From NCBI GenBank assembly GCA_050698355.1, contig JBOHBN010000049.1, forward strand, positions 1 to 15,747: a stretch of DNA of 15,747 bases, read 5' to 3'. This document shows, piece after piece, positions 7,056 through 13,627 of the stretch (position 1 is the stretch's first letter; the number at the start of each line of letters is the position of its first letter). Source of the DNA: JBOHBN01 sp050698355. GTDB lineage: Bacteria; Actinomycetota; Actinomycetes; Streptosporangiales; WHST01. The notes beneath the pieces are model-generated. The model searched no databases and was not told where the DNA came from. It was given only the letters and a program-made list of their open reading frames with translations. The position numbers and the translations under genes are program-made.

Positions 7056-7457
7056 CGCCCAGCCGCGCCACGAGTCGACGGTGACGACGATCGCCGGTCC
7101 CGCGGGCGGATCGTCCGCGTACTGGGGGTACTTCGCCGCCAAGGCGCGGGTGGCCTCGTCCAGCTCGTGGCCGCCGTCGACGATGCGCGCCGAACCGTCC
7201 GCTCGTACCCACCACAGCTCATGCCAGTCCGCACGGTAGTAGTCAACGAGCAGGCACACCCGCGGGTTCAGCTCGATGTTGGCGAGCCGCGCGAGGCGCT
7301 TGGTCGTCTTGGGCTTGGCGTCGACGGCGGTGTAGATGGTGTCGCCTGTGCACGCGAACGTCACCGGCACCAGGTGCGGGCTCCCGGACGGCCTGACGGT
7401 GGCGAGCCGCGCGACCCGCGCGTCCGCGAACCGGCGCCGCGCCTCCTCCGTACGCAC
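7041..7457 (-). CDS. PPOX-class F420-dependent oxidoreductase, Rv0121 type
   Basis: This 138-residue split-beta-barrel protein is of the pyridoxamine-5'-phosphate-oxidase-like superfamily, and its length is typical. Residues 12-36 (ADARVARLATV then PHLVPVTFA) and the central KTTKRLARLANIELNPRVCLLVDYY (about 50-74) match the small F420-binding group that includes M. tuberculosis Rv0121. The C-terminal SWRGWASS is also characteristic. It probably catalyses an F420H2-linked reduction; the substrate is unknown. The start is GTG at 7457, with a weak ribosome site. It is the last gene of a minus-strand run (regulator, transporter, this gene), but the large palindrome at 7474-7527 may uncouple it. 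It converges on and overlaps the UbiA gene by 15 bp. Confidence 0.85.
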   Translation of the reverse strand: MRTEEARRRFADARVARLATVRPSGSPHLVPVTFACTGDTIYTAVDAKPKTTKRLARLANIELNPRVCLLVDYYRADWHELWWVRADGSARIVDGGHELDEATRALAAKYPQYADDPPAGPAIVVTVDSWRGWASSGK

Positions 7458-7473
7458 GGTTCGACGCTACTCC

Positions 7474-7527
7474 GCAGGTTGTCAGAACGTCAGGGTGCTA
7501 TAGCACCGTGAGGTTCTGACAACCTGC
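7474..7527. terminator. 54-bp near-perfect palindrome at the transporter 3' end
   Basis: GCAGGTTGTCAGAAC (7474-7488) and GTTCTGACAACCTGC (7513-7527) are perfect 15-bp complements. Between them, GGTGCTATAGCACC (7494-7507) is itself a perfect palindrome. Only a few central positions mismatch. It covers the last codons and the TGA of the transporter gene (stop 7490-7492) and ends 16 bp before the next gene's GTG. No U-tract follows. It is probably a terminator or mRNA-stabilising hairpin, but it could be an operator or a recombination or insertion scar. Confidence 0.65.
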
Positions 7528-8551
7528 GCGTGAAGGCGACCAGCATCGCCGCAAACGTGACGCACCAGGCGGCGAACGCGACCCAGGTGGCAACGGTGCC
7601 GATCTCCGTCATCGGGTGCAGGTGCGTGGCCATGCCGAAGTCGTCGGTCGCCACGCTGTACATCCCGAGCGGGAAGACCATCGCCCACAGCGCCGCGTCG
7701 TACTGCAGGCGCCGCCCCTCGCGCATCCACTCCCAGATGCTGCCGGCGACGAGCAGCGGTACCAGCCAGCTCCCGAAGGACCACAGCAACAGCGACAGCC
7801 CCGCCACCACCGGCCGGACGAGCTCGACCGCGTGCACGCCGGTCAGCTGCAGGACCTGACCGCCGGACGCGACAGTGATGGCCGTCGCGCCCATCAGGAT
7901 CCAGTACGGCGGGCCGAGCTCAGCGAGGTTCGGAGTGCGGAACAGGATCCGTACGCCGAGGAACACGACGATCACCAGGTACAGCACGATGCCCACCGAC
8001 CAGCACGCCACCGCCATGAACGCGAGCGCGACCCGCGCGTCGTGCGACACCGGATGCAGCGTGGCGCTCGCCACCGCGACCGACTGGGTGGCGACCACCC
8101 ACATCAGCCATGAGCCGTTCACCCGCGCGAGGACCGCCGCGCCCGGCGTGCGGAACATCACGAGCAGCGGGATGCCGTACCCGAGCACCAGCCAAGCGAG
8201 CACGCCGGCGATCGCGAAGCCGATCGCGGCGTACACCTCCCCGGCGAGTGCGAGGCGGGTGGAGAGCACGTCCGCGGCGGCGACGAAGGTGAGGTAGCCG
8301 AACGCGCTGGCCGGATCCGTACCGTCCGCGGCTACGCGACGCGGGTATGCGACGGCTCGCCAGACGTGCGCGACGAGGAGTACCGCGAACAGGGCGAGAC
8401 CGACGGCGAGCATGGCGAGGGAGAGGACTTCCAGGTGCCGGTAGCTGATGCCGACGGATACCGCGCCGGTCGCCATCACCGCGGCGAACCCGCCCGGGTA
8501 CAGGTCACGTACGAACCGACCGGCCAAGCCCTCGCGCCCGCCGCCTTGCAT
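7490..8551 (-). CDS. SLAC1/TehA-family (TDT) membrane transporter or anion channel
   Basis: This 353-residue polytopic membrane protein has about ten hydrophobic segments. The N-terminal LYPGGFAAVMATGAVSVG and the mid-protein VNGSWLMWVVATQSVAV are typical of the tellurite-resistance/dicarboxylate transporter (TDT, SLAC1/TehA) family. Members move anions such as C4-dicarboxylates, sulfite or chloride; the substrate here is unknown. The ATG at 8549-8551 has an excellent AGGAGG ribosome site five bases upstream. The ArsR-type regulator ends 54 bp upstream on the same strand, so the pair is probably a regulator-transporter operon. The final dozen codons (LSEPHGAIAP) come from the palindrome at 7474-7527, which suggests that the native C-terminus was altered or is dispensable. 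Confidence 0.87.
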   Translation of the reverse strand: MQGGGREGLAGRFVRDLYPGGFAAVMATGAVSVGISYRHLEVLSLAMLAVGLALFAVLLVAHVWRAVAYPRRVAADGTDPASAFGYLTFVAAADVLSTRLALAGEVYAAIGFAIAGVLAWLVLGYGIPLLVMFRTPGAAVLARVNGSWLMWVVATQSVAVASATLHPVSHDARVALAFMAVACWSVGIVLYLVIVVFLGVRILFRTPNLAELGPPYWILMGATAITVASGGQVLQLTGVHAVELVRPVVAGLSLLLWSFGSWLVPLLVAGSIWEWMREGRRLQYDAALWAMVFPLGMYSVATDDFGMATHLHPMTEIGTVATWVAFAAWCVTFAAMLVAFTRRLSEPHGAIAP

Positions 8552-8605
8552 CCGTACCTCCTGTTCACGCGCCGTCAGTGTCTCAGGAGGCAGGTTCGGG
8601 GGGAG

Positions 8606-9388
8606 TCAGCTGGGTAGCTGGACGCCGAGCGTCGCGCGCAGACCTGAGACGCCCTCGTCGGTGAGGTGTACGGCGCGCTGGCGCGGCCTCCTGCGTACCC
8701 AACCCGCGTCGAGGAGCGCGGTGAGCAGCGCCGCGCCGAGCCCGCCCGCGAGGTGGTGGCGCTGCTCGCTCCAGTCCAGGCAGAACCGCAACAGCGGCCG
8801 GGTGCGGCGCTTGGGCTGCCGAAGGCTGCCGACGTCGACGCCCAGCGAACCGAGCACGGGTGCGGCGGCGCGACCGAGTTCGTACGGGTGCTCGGCCAGT
8901 GGCGCGGAGATGCGGTCGCCGTCCCGCCGCTCGCCCGTCGGCACACCGTCCACCCGTACGAGCGCGTCCTGGTCGAGCAGGGCCGCGGTCACGGCGACGC
9001 CGAGTCGTCCGGCCAGGTGGTCGTAGCAGGTACGGGCACGCCTCAGCGCCTCGGCCCGGGTGCCCTGCGTGAGCGAGCGCACCTGCCGGGGCGGGGCGAT
9101 CGAGGCGAGCGACTCCAGCACGGCGGCGACCTCCGAACCGGCGAGGCAGTAGAACCGGTGCCGGCCGGAGCGCTCGACCGACACGAGCCCGGCGTCGCGC
9201 AGCTTGGCCAGGTGCGCGCTCGCCGCCGGCGCGGATACCCCGGCCTCGCTCGCGAGGACGGACGCGGCCAGCGCGCGGCCGTCCGCCAGCACCTGGAGCA
9301 CGCGTGCACGCGCCGGTTCGGCGAACAGCGCGGCGACCGTTGCCACGTCCGCGTCGCCGTACCGGTCCCTGGTCACTGCTGTAGTCAT
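8606..9388 (-). CDS. ArsR/SmtB-type winged-helix transcriptional regulator with C-terminal extension
   Basis: This 260-residue protein has a winged helix at about 20-85: EPARARVLQVLADGRAL, the recognition-helix region SAPAASAHLAKLRDAGLV and the wing SGRHRFYCL. This is a classic ArsR-type DNA-binding domain. The remaining 170 residues form an additional region ending in a predicted helix-turn segment, as in the larger actinobacterial ArsR-like regulators. I see no cysteine cluster of the metal-sensing type in the recognition helix, so the signal may not be a metal. I chose the ATG at 9386-9388 because an ATG 30 bp upstream (9418) lies within the operator-like palindrome at 9408-9433 and has no ribosome site. 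It is the first gene of the run that continues with the SLAC1-type transporter. Confidence 0.85.
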   Translation of the reverse strand: MTTAVTRDRYGDADVATVAALFAEPARARVLQVLADGRALAASVLASEAGVSAPAASAHLAKLRDAGLVSVERSGRHRFYCLAGSEVAAVLESLASIAPPRQVRSLTQGTRAEALRRARTCYDHLAGRLGVAVTAALLDQDALVRVDGVPTGERRDGDRISAPLAEHPYELGRAAAPVLGSLGVDVGSLRQPKRRTRPLLRFCLDWSEQRHHLAGGLGAALLTALLDAGWVRRRPRQRAVHLTDEGVSGLRATLGVQLPS

Positions 9389-9407
9389 GACCCCATTGTC
9401 CGGCGGA

Positions 9408-9433
9408 CACGCTTCCATGGCGATGGAAACGTG
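9408..9433. promoter_or_regulatory. Operator-like palindrome upstream of the ArsR-type gene
   Basis: CACGCTTCCAT (9408-9418), a 4-base spacer and ATGGAAACGTG (9423-9433) form 11-bp arms with one mismatch. This dyad size suits an ArsR dimer. It lies 20 bp upstream of the chosen start, where autoregulation of the regulator-transporter operon would be expected. I cannot place the promoter boxes. Confidence 0.55.
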
Positions 9434-9449
9434 CTGTGCGTGAGTTGCA

Positions 9450-9535
9450 AATGACCACGCTATGTGGGCTTACGCCGCCTTCTCGGGGTCTGCAGGCATC
9501 GAGAAGGGCGGTTTGGCATCCATAACGTGGTCATT
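9450..9535. repeat. Palindromic intergenic repeat, copy D
   Basis: The outer arms AATGACCACG (9450-9459) and CGTGGTCATT (9526-9535) are perfect complements. They continue inward with TATG/CATA after one mismatch. An inner stem GCCGCCTTCTCG / CGAGAAGGGCGG has a single bulge and encloses a TCTGCAGGCA-containing loop. The layout and the core GCAGGCAnnGAGAAG match copies A and B. The arm bases differ from copy A (GACC for GATC), yet both sides have changed together. It lies 46 bp past the stop of the PAP2 gene on the minus strand, so it may terminate that operon. Confidence 0.75.
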
Positions 9536-9581
9536 CAGGGGAGGGGACGGCTGGGACGGGCTACGCGTTACGTACGGCGCG

Positions 9582-10523
9582 TCAGGCGATCGGGCCCGTT
9601 CGGGCACGGGCACGCGACGGGCGCTGCTGGCGCGGCAACCGGGGCCCGCGTTCCGGCGCGAGCCAGCCGGACACGCCGAGCACGACGGTGAACACCGCCG
9701 CGGCCGCTCCCGCCGTGAGCGCGGCGCCGCCCGCGTACGCGACAACCAGCTGCGCCTTGCCGATGCTGGCCGCCGGGATCTGCGCGATCAACGCCAGCGC
9801 CAGGCTGCCGGCGACGAGGCAGGCGACAGCGACGAACGCCAGCAGCGCCATCGCTCCCCTCGGCGGCCTGGGCGCCACCGGCCGGAGTGCCTGGTGTCTG
9901 TGGTCGAAGAGCAGCACGGCGATACCCACCACCGCCGCCCAGATGCCGACCACGATGTACGCGGCGATCGCATCACTGGGCCGGTGCCAGCCCGCGGTGA
10001 GGGTCGCCATGCCGGTGAGCGCGGCGTATGCACCGCCGAGCACGCCGACGGGGGCGCGCAGCCGCGGCGGCACGACGAGGGTGAAGGCGACGGCCACCGA
10101 GGCGGCCGCGGTCGTGTGCCCGCTGGGCAGCGTGTTGCTGGGGGCGCCGATGATCCCGCCGCTCAGGCTGACGCCGAGGTCCGGACGGTGGAGCACCACG
10201 TGCTTGAGTACCTGGGTGGTGATGTTGGCGCCCAGCACGAGCGCACTGGTCGCCGCAGCGAGCAGGTACCGTCGGCGTAGCAGGCCAACGATCGCGACCG
10301 CGATCACGGCGGCAAGCAGCGACGCCACCATGACGATGTCGAGGAGCGCTGACACGACCGGCTCGATCTGGGCGAAGCCGACCCGGCCGCCGGTCACCGA
10401 GGCGGAGTCGAGTAGCTGGCCGAGCGGGGTGGTGACGAACTCCACATACACCGCGATCAGCGCGGCGGTCTGCACGATCCCGACGATGGCGAGCATCGCC
10501 GCGCGCCTGTACCGCTGCCCCAT
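9582..10523 (-). CDS. PAP2-family membrane phosphatase
   Basis: This is a membrane phosphatase of the phosphatidic-acid-phosphatase type 2 superfamily, 313 residues from the chosen start. The three active-site motifs are seen in order: K-(6)-RP as KHVVLHRP (107-114), PSGH (133-136) and GWHRPSD (178-184), where His180 and Asp184 form part of the catalytic site. About eight hydrophobic segments surround them, extending beyond a basic PAP2 unit. It would dephosphorylate a lipid or prenyl phosphate at the membrane face. I chose the ATG at 10523. A GTG at 10580, 7 bp after the glycosyltransferase stop, is an alternative adding 19 residues; neither has a strong ribosome site. It is the last gene of a permease-glycosyltransferase-phosphatase run, so a role on a glycolipid or carrier-lipid intermediate is possible but unproven. 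Confidence 0.85.
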   Translation of the reverse strand: MGQRYRRAAMLAIVGIVQTAALIAVYVEFVTTPLGQLLDSASVTGGRVGFAQIEPVVSALLDIVMVASLLAAVIAVAIVGLLRRRYLLAAATSALVLGANITTQVLKHVVLHRPDLGVSLSGGIIGAPSNTLPSGHTTAAASVAVAFTLVVPPRLRAPVGVLGGAYAALTGMATLTAGWHRPSDAIAAYIVVGIWAAVVGIAVLLFDHRHQALRPVAPRPPRGAMALLAFVAVACLVAGSLALALIAQIPAASIGKAQLVVAYAGGAALTAGAAAAVFTVVLGVSGWLAPERGPRLPRQQRPSRARARTGPIA

Positions 10524-10587
10524 GACATCCGAGCCTAGGGGGTCGGGGCCGCGATTGCCGACGCCTTCCCCGAACGGCACGCGGGCG

Positions 10588-11856
10588 TTACGGTACGGCC
10601 GGGCGGGCGCCGATGTGCTGCTCGACCACGCGTACGGCCTGGCCCAGGCTGTCCTCGGCGCGCAGCTGCTGGCCGACGCGGCGGGCCCCGGCGGCGATCG
10701 CCGGGTCGTGGGTTGCCTGGCGTATCGCTGCGGCGAGGCGCTCGGGTGTGAGCTGGCTGCGTGGCAGCGGGCCGGGGCTCGCGGGGAGCGCGTGTATCCG
10801 CTCCGCCCAGAACGGCTGGTCGGCGAAGAACGGAACGGTCACGTTCGGGACGCCTGCCCGCAGCGCCGCCGCGGACGTGCCCGCGCCCGCGTGGTGGACC
10901 ACAGCCGCGGCTCTCGGGAACAACCAGTCGTGCGGGATCTCCGGCACGTGCAGTAACCGGTCGTCGTCCTCCATGCCGCCCAGGTCGAGGTCACCCACGA
11001 GCACCCCGCGCCTGCCTGCCAGCCGGAGCGCTTCGGCGGCCGTACGCGCCAGCACGGCCGGGTCCCAGGCCGTCATGGAGCCGAACGTGATCACGACCGG
11101 GGGGTCGCCCGGGTCCAGGAACCGCAGCAGCCGCGTGGGCGGCTCCCAGCCCGGCGGGGGCTCCGCGGACCAGTAGCCGGTGACGTGCAGCCACGGCCCC
11201 CAGTCGGCCGGGCGCGGCACCACCGTCTCGCTGAATCCGTACAGCACCGGCCACCGGTGCCTGTGCGCGTACCCCAGGGGCGTGCCCCACCGCATCGGCG
11301 GCAGGCCGATCGCCGTCCTGGCCCGGTTACCCGCCCGCTGGAAAGGCCGCCACGACAGCTGCTCCAGCAGCATGTGGGTGAGCCGGTTGTACGGGCCGCC
11401 GAACAGCGGCATCCGAGGCAGCCCGATGGCCGGGAAGGCGCTCGTACGGCTCTTGGGCCACTGCGAAACCATCATGGCGGGAACGCCGACGTGCTGGGCG
11501 ATGTCGCCGATGTTGACCAGAGGGGTGAACAGCAGCGCGTCGGAGTCCGCGGCGGCGCGGCGCAGGTCGTCGAGGAGCTGGTCGATCAGCGGGACGAGAA
11601 CCCGGCGCAGCCGTAGCACCTGCACCACCGGCCCCCCGGCGCCGCTGACCAGTTTGCGGCCGCCCCGCTCGCTGAGGACACCGGTGGCGGGCGGGCCGGC
11701 GGGCGAGAAGTCGAGGCCGGCGCCGCGGACCAGGTCGGCGAACTCCGGTGACGTGGCGACGCGTACGCGGTGTCCGGCCCGGTCCAGCGCCGCTCCCAGC
11801 GCGACGAGGGGTTGGACGTCGCCGCGCGACCCCACTGCCAGCAGGGTGATGCGCAT
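10588..11856 (-). CDS. GT1-family (UGT-like) glycosyltransferase
   Basis: This 422-residue glycosyltransferase has the GT-B fold. The N-terminal GSRGDVQPLVALG (9-21) is the acceptor-domain loop typical of sterol- and lipid-type and antibiotic UGTs. The C-terminal nucleotide-sugar-binding domain shows TFGSM (257-261), a HHAGAGTSAAALRAGVP signature (321-337) and the FADQPFWAERI segment (344-354). It would transfer a sugar from a UDP- or dTDP-sugar to a small hydrophobic acceptor; neither partner can be named. The ATG at 11854-11856 follows GGGTGAGGG. A longer in-frame extension upstream is rejected for lacking family similarity. It lies 91 bp after the permease gene, and the leader between them holds two interlaced inverted repeats. 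The PAP2 gene follows closely. Confidence 0.9.
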   Translation of the reverse strand: MRITLLAVGSRGDVQPLVALGAALDRAGHRVRVATSPEFADLVRGAGLDFSPAGPPATGVLSERGGRKLVSGAGGPVVQVLRLRRVLVPLIDQLLDDLRRAAADSDALLFTPLVNIGDIAQHVGVPAMMVSQWPKSRTSAFPAIGLPRMPLFGGPYNRLTHMLLEQLSWRPFQRAGNRARTAIGLPPMRWGTPLGYAHRHRWPVLYGFSETVVPRPADWGPWLHVTGYWSAEPPPGWEPPTRLLRFLDPGDPPVVITFGSMTAWDPAVLARTAAEALRLAGRRGVLVGDLDLGGMEDDDRLLHVPEIPHDWLFPRAAAVVHHAGAGTSAAALRAGVPNVTVPFFADQPFWAERIHALPASPGPLPRSQLTPERLAAAIRQATHDPAIAAGARRVGQQLRAEDSLGQAVRVVEQHIGARPAVP

Positions 11857-11870
11857 CGCCCTCACCCGGC

Positions 11871-11924
11871 GTTGCCGGCGCGGCACGACGGGGGTGACGG
11901 CAACCGGCGTACGGGGTCGTGCCG
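11871..11924 (-). promoter_or_regulatory. Interlaced inverted repeats in the glycosyltransferase leader
   Basis: In the mRNA sense, CGGCACGAC (complement of 11916-11924) pairs with GTCGTGCCG (complement of 11881-11889). GTTGCCG (11898-11904) pairs with CGGCAAC (11871-11877). The arms alternate, so the pairs form either a pseudoknot or two mutually exclusive hairpins. The second hairpin ends just before the GGGTGAGGG ribosome site. It may control translation of the glycosyltransferase, but GC-rich chance pairing cannot be excluded. Confidence 0.35.
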
Positions 11925-11947
11925 GCGTCCTGACCGCGGGTCCCGGG

Positions 11948-12826
11948 TCATGTCGCACCCGCGCGTGTCTTGACTCGCTTACTCGCGGCTCTCGCGATGA
12001 GCCACAAGCCGACGAGCATCGCAACCACGGCGGCCGCCTGAGTGGCCACGGCGAGCGGGTTGTGCGCGGGCACCTCGCCGAGAACGACCAGGCCGAACAG
12101 CACGGCGCCGGCCACGTCGACCACGTTGATCATCGGCAACGACATGGAAAGCGGCGCGATGCGGTAGGCCCGCTGGTTGACGACGATGGCGAAGGCCCCG
12201 GCGACGACCAGCGCGTAGATCGGCCAGGACAGCAGCGCGTTCTCGATGCCGTCGCTGGCGAACTGGCCCGCGACGATCTTCGTCAGGCCGGCGGTCAGCC
12301 CGAACAGGACGCCCACGCACGCGCCGAGGCTCAGCGCCTGCCTGTTCCTCGATCGCAGTCGGCTCGCGCCTGCCGCAACGCCACCTGCGACCACCAGGCA
12401 GGCGAGGGTCAACACGATCCCGTCCCGGCCATGGATAGACGAATTGGTGTCGGTCGGGTCGGTGGTCACCACGAAGGCCACTATCCCCAGGGCGGTCACC
12501 GACACCGCGATCACCTCGTTCGCCGAGGGCAGGCGTCGGTCCAGGCCGGCACGGACGAGCACCGCGAGCACCACCCCGCCGATCATGATCGGTTGCACCA
12601 GCGCGATGGGCGCCAGGTGCAGGGCGAAGGCGTGGAACACGAGCGCTCCGCCGCTGAGCAAGAAACCCACGACCCACAGCGGCTTCGTGACCAGGTACCG
12701 CAGCAGTTGGGCCGAACCCCGTACGGAGGGTGGCGCGGTGCCGGCGACTCGATGCTGCAACGAGGTCGAGAACGCGAACCCGCACGCGGAGGCCAGCGCC
12801 GCCGCCAGCGCGATCAGGACCGACAC
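11948..12826 (-). CDS. DMT-superfamily (EamA-like) multi-span permease
   Basis: This 292-residue protein has about nine to ten hydrophobic segments in two halves, the usual layout of drug/metabolite-type transporters. The segment HLAPIALVQPIMIGGVVLAV near residue 70 and the second-half RIAPLSMSLPMINVVDV are the conserved APL-x-x-VQP/LPM repeats seen in actinobacterial DMT and NIPA-like permeases. The substrate is unknown. The GTG at 12824-12826 has a strong GGAGGGG ribosome site five bases upstream, which fixes the start. The longer in-frame ATG upstream (12955) encodes Arg-rich, non-membrane sequence and is rejected. It is the first gene of the minus-strand run with the glycosyltransferase and the PAP2 phosphatase, and is divergent from the nitroreductase-like gene. 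Confidence 0.84.
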   Translation of the reverse strand: MSVLIALAAALASACGFAFSTSLQHRVAGTAPPSVRGSAQLLRYLVTKPLWVVGFLLSGGALVFHAFALHLAPIALVQPIMIGGVVLAVLVRAGLDRRLPSANEVIAVSVTALGIVAFVVTTDPTDTNSSIHGRDGIVLTLACLVVAGGVAAGASRLRSRNRQALSLGACVGVLFGLTAGLTKIVAGQFASDGIENALLSWPIYALVVAGAFAIVVNQRAYRIAPLSMSLPMINVVDVAGAVLFGLVVLGEVPAHNPLAVATQAAAVVAMLVGLWLIARAASKRVKTRAGAT

Positions 12827-12958
12827 GTCACCCCTCCGGGCGGCAATGGGCGCACTGCTCCCTTGACTCGGTGGGACTCCATCCGACCACGCTACCGGGG
12901 TGAGCCCCCGGGCCGTGCACCGAGCACGCCCATGGCGGCGTGCGTGTCGGGTCATACT

Positions 12959-12981
12959 GCTAGCCTCGACCGCCGGCTAGC
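12959..12981. promoter_or_regulatory. Inverted repeat abutting the ribosome site of the nitroreductase-like gene
   Basis: GCTAGCC (12959-12965) and GGCTAGC (12975-12981) are perfect 7-bp arms around 9 bases. They end directly at the GGAGGGG ribosome site of the gene starting at 12995. This may be an operator or a small leader hairpin. The rest of the 168-bp divergent region (12827-12994) shows no promoter I can assign with confidence. Confidence 0.35.
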
Positions 12982-12994
12982 GGAGGGGCAGGGC

Positions 12995-13612
12995 ATGATC
13001 GCCGACTTGTGGTTCGACCCGGTCTGCCCCTGGACCTGGCTGACCTCCCGCTGGTTGCTCGAGGTCGAACGCGTCCGGCAGGTCGAGGTGCGCTTCCACC
13101 TGATGAGCCTGTCGGTGCTCAACGAGGGGCGCGCGGACGTCACCGACTTCTACCGTGAGGGCGTGGAGCGCTGGTGGCGCCCGGTACGTGTACTCGCCGC
13201 TGCCGAGCGAGCCCACGGCAACGAGGTCCTGCGGCCGCTGTACACCGCCATCGGCACCCGCCTCCACGTGCACGACGAGCCCTACGGGCAGGACCTCTAC
13301 CGGCATTCGCTGGAGGAGGCGGGGCTGCCCACGGAGCTCGCGGAGGCCGCGGAGAGCACCGAGTACGACGACGCCGTACGCACCAGCCACCGCGCAGCGG
13401 CGATCAAGGCCGCAGACGCCGATCTGGGCTCGCCGACGATCCACGTCCCGGGCCCGGACGGCACTTCTGTGGCGCTCTTCGGCCCGGTGGTCTCGCCCAC
13501 GCCGCAGGGCACGGAGGCCGGCCGGCTGTGGGACGGCGCCATGCTGATGGCGACCACGCCCGGCTTCTACGAGGTCAAGCGCGGGCGCGACGTCGACCCC
13601 ATCGTTGAGTAG
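12995..13612 (+). CDS. DsbA-fold protein, mycothiol-dependent nitroreductase (Rv2466c) family
   Basis: This 205-residue thioredoxin-fold protein with a helical insert is typical of DsbA/FrnE-like oxidoreductases. It aligns along its length with M. tuberculosis Rv2466c, a mycothiol-dependent reductase that activates some nitro-prodrugs. Shared features include WFDPVCPW at the start, TSRWLLEV, FHLMSLSVLNE near residue 35, the insert around LYTAIG, and the C-terminal GSPTIHV plus FGPVVSP. The family's Cys-Pro-Trp-Cys site is here CPWT: Cys11 remains but the second cysteine is Thr14. This implies a monothiol mechanism using mycothiol as resolving thiol, inferred rather than shown. The ATG at 12995 follows GGAGGGGCAGGG. 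The ROK kinase gene starts 15 bp after its stop, so the two are almost certainly co-transcribed. Confidence 0.88.
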   Translation: MIADLWFDPVCPWTWLTSRWLLEVERVRQVEVRFHLMSLSVLNEGRADVTDFYREGVERWWRPVRVLAAAERAHGNEVLRPLYTAIGTRLHVHDEPYGQDLYRHSLEEAGLPTELAEAAESTEYDDAVRTSHRAAAIKAADADLGSPTIHVPGPDGTSVALFGPVVSPTPQGTEAGRLWDGAMLMATTPGFYEVKRGRDVDPIVE

Positions 13613-13627
13613 CCGGGGAGGCACACG

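Noticed and set aside
11857..12024. 56-codon N-terminal extension of the glycosyltransferase
   Set aside because: It overlaps the end of the permease gene and is Arg/Pro-rich. GT1 proteins begin at the GSRGDVQP loop, matching the ATG at 11856.
11180..12994. Long in-frame extension upstream of the nitroreductase-like gene
   Set aside because: It runs antisense through the permease and glycosyltransferase genes. The family N-terminus and a strong ribosome site place the start at 12995.
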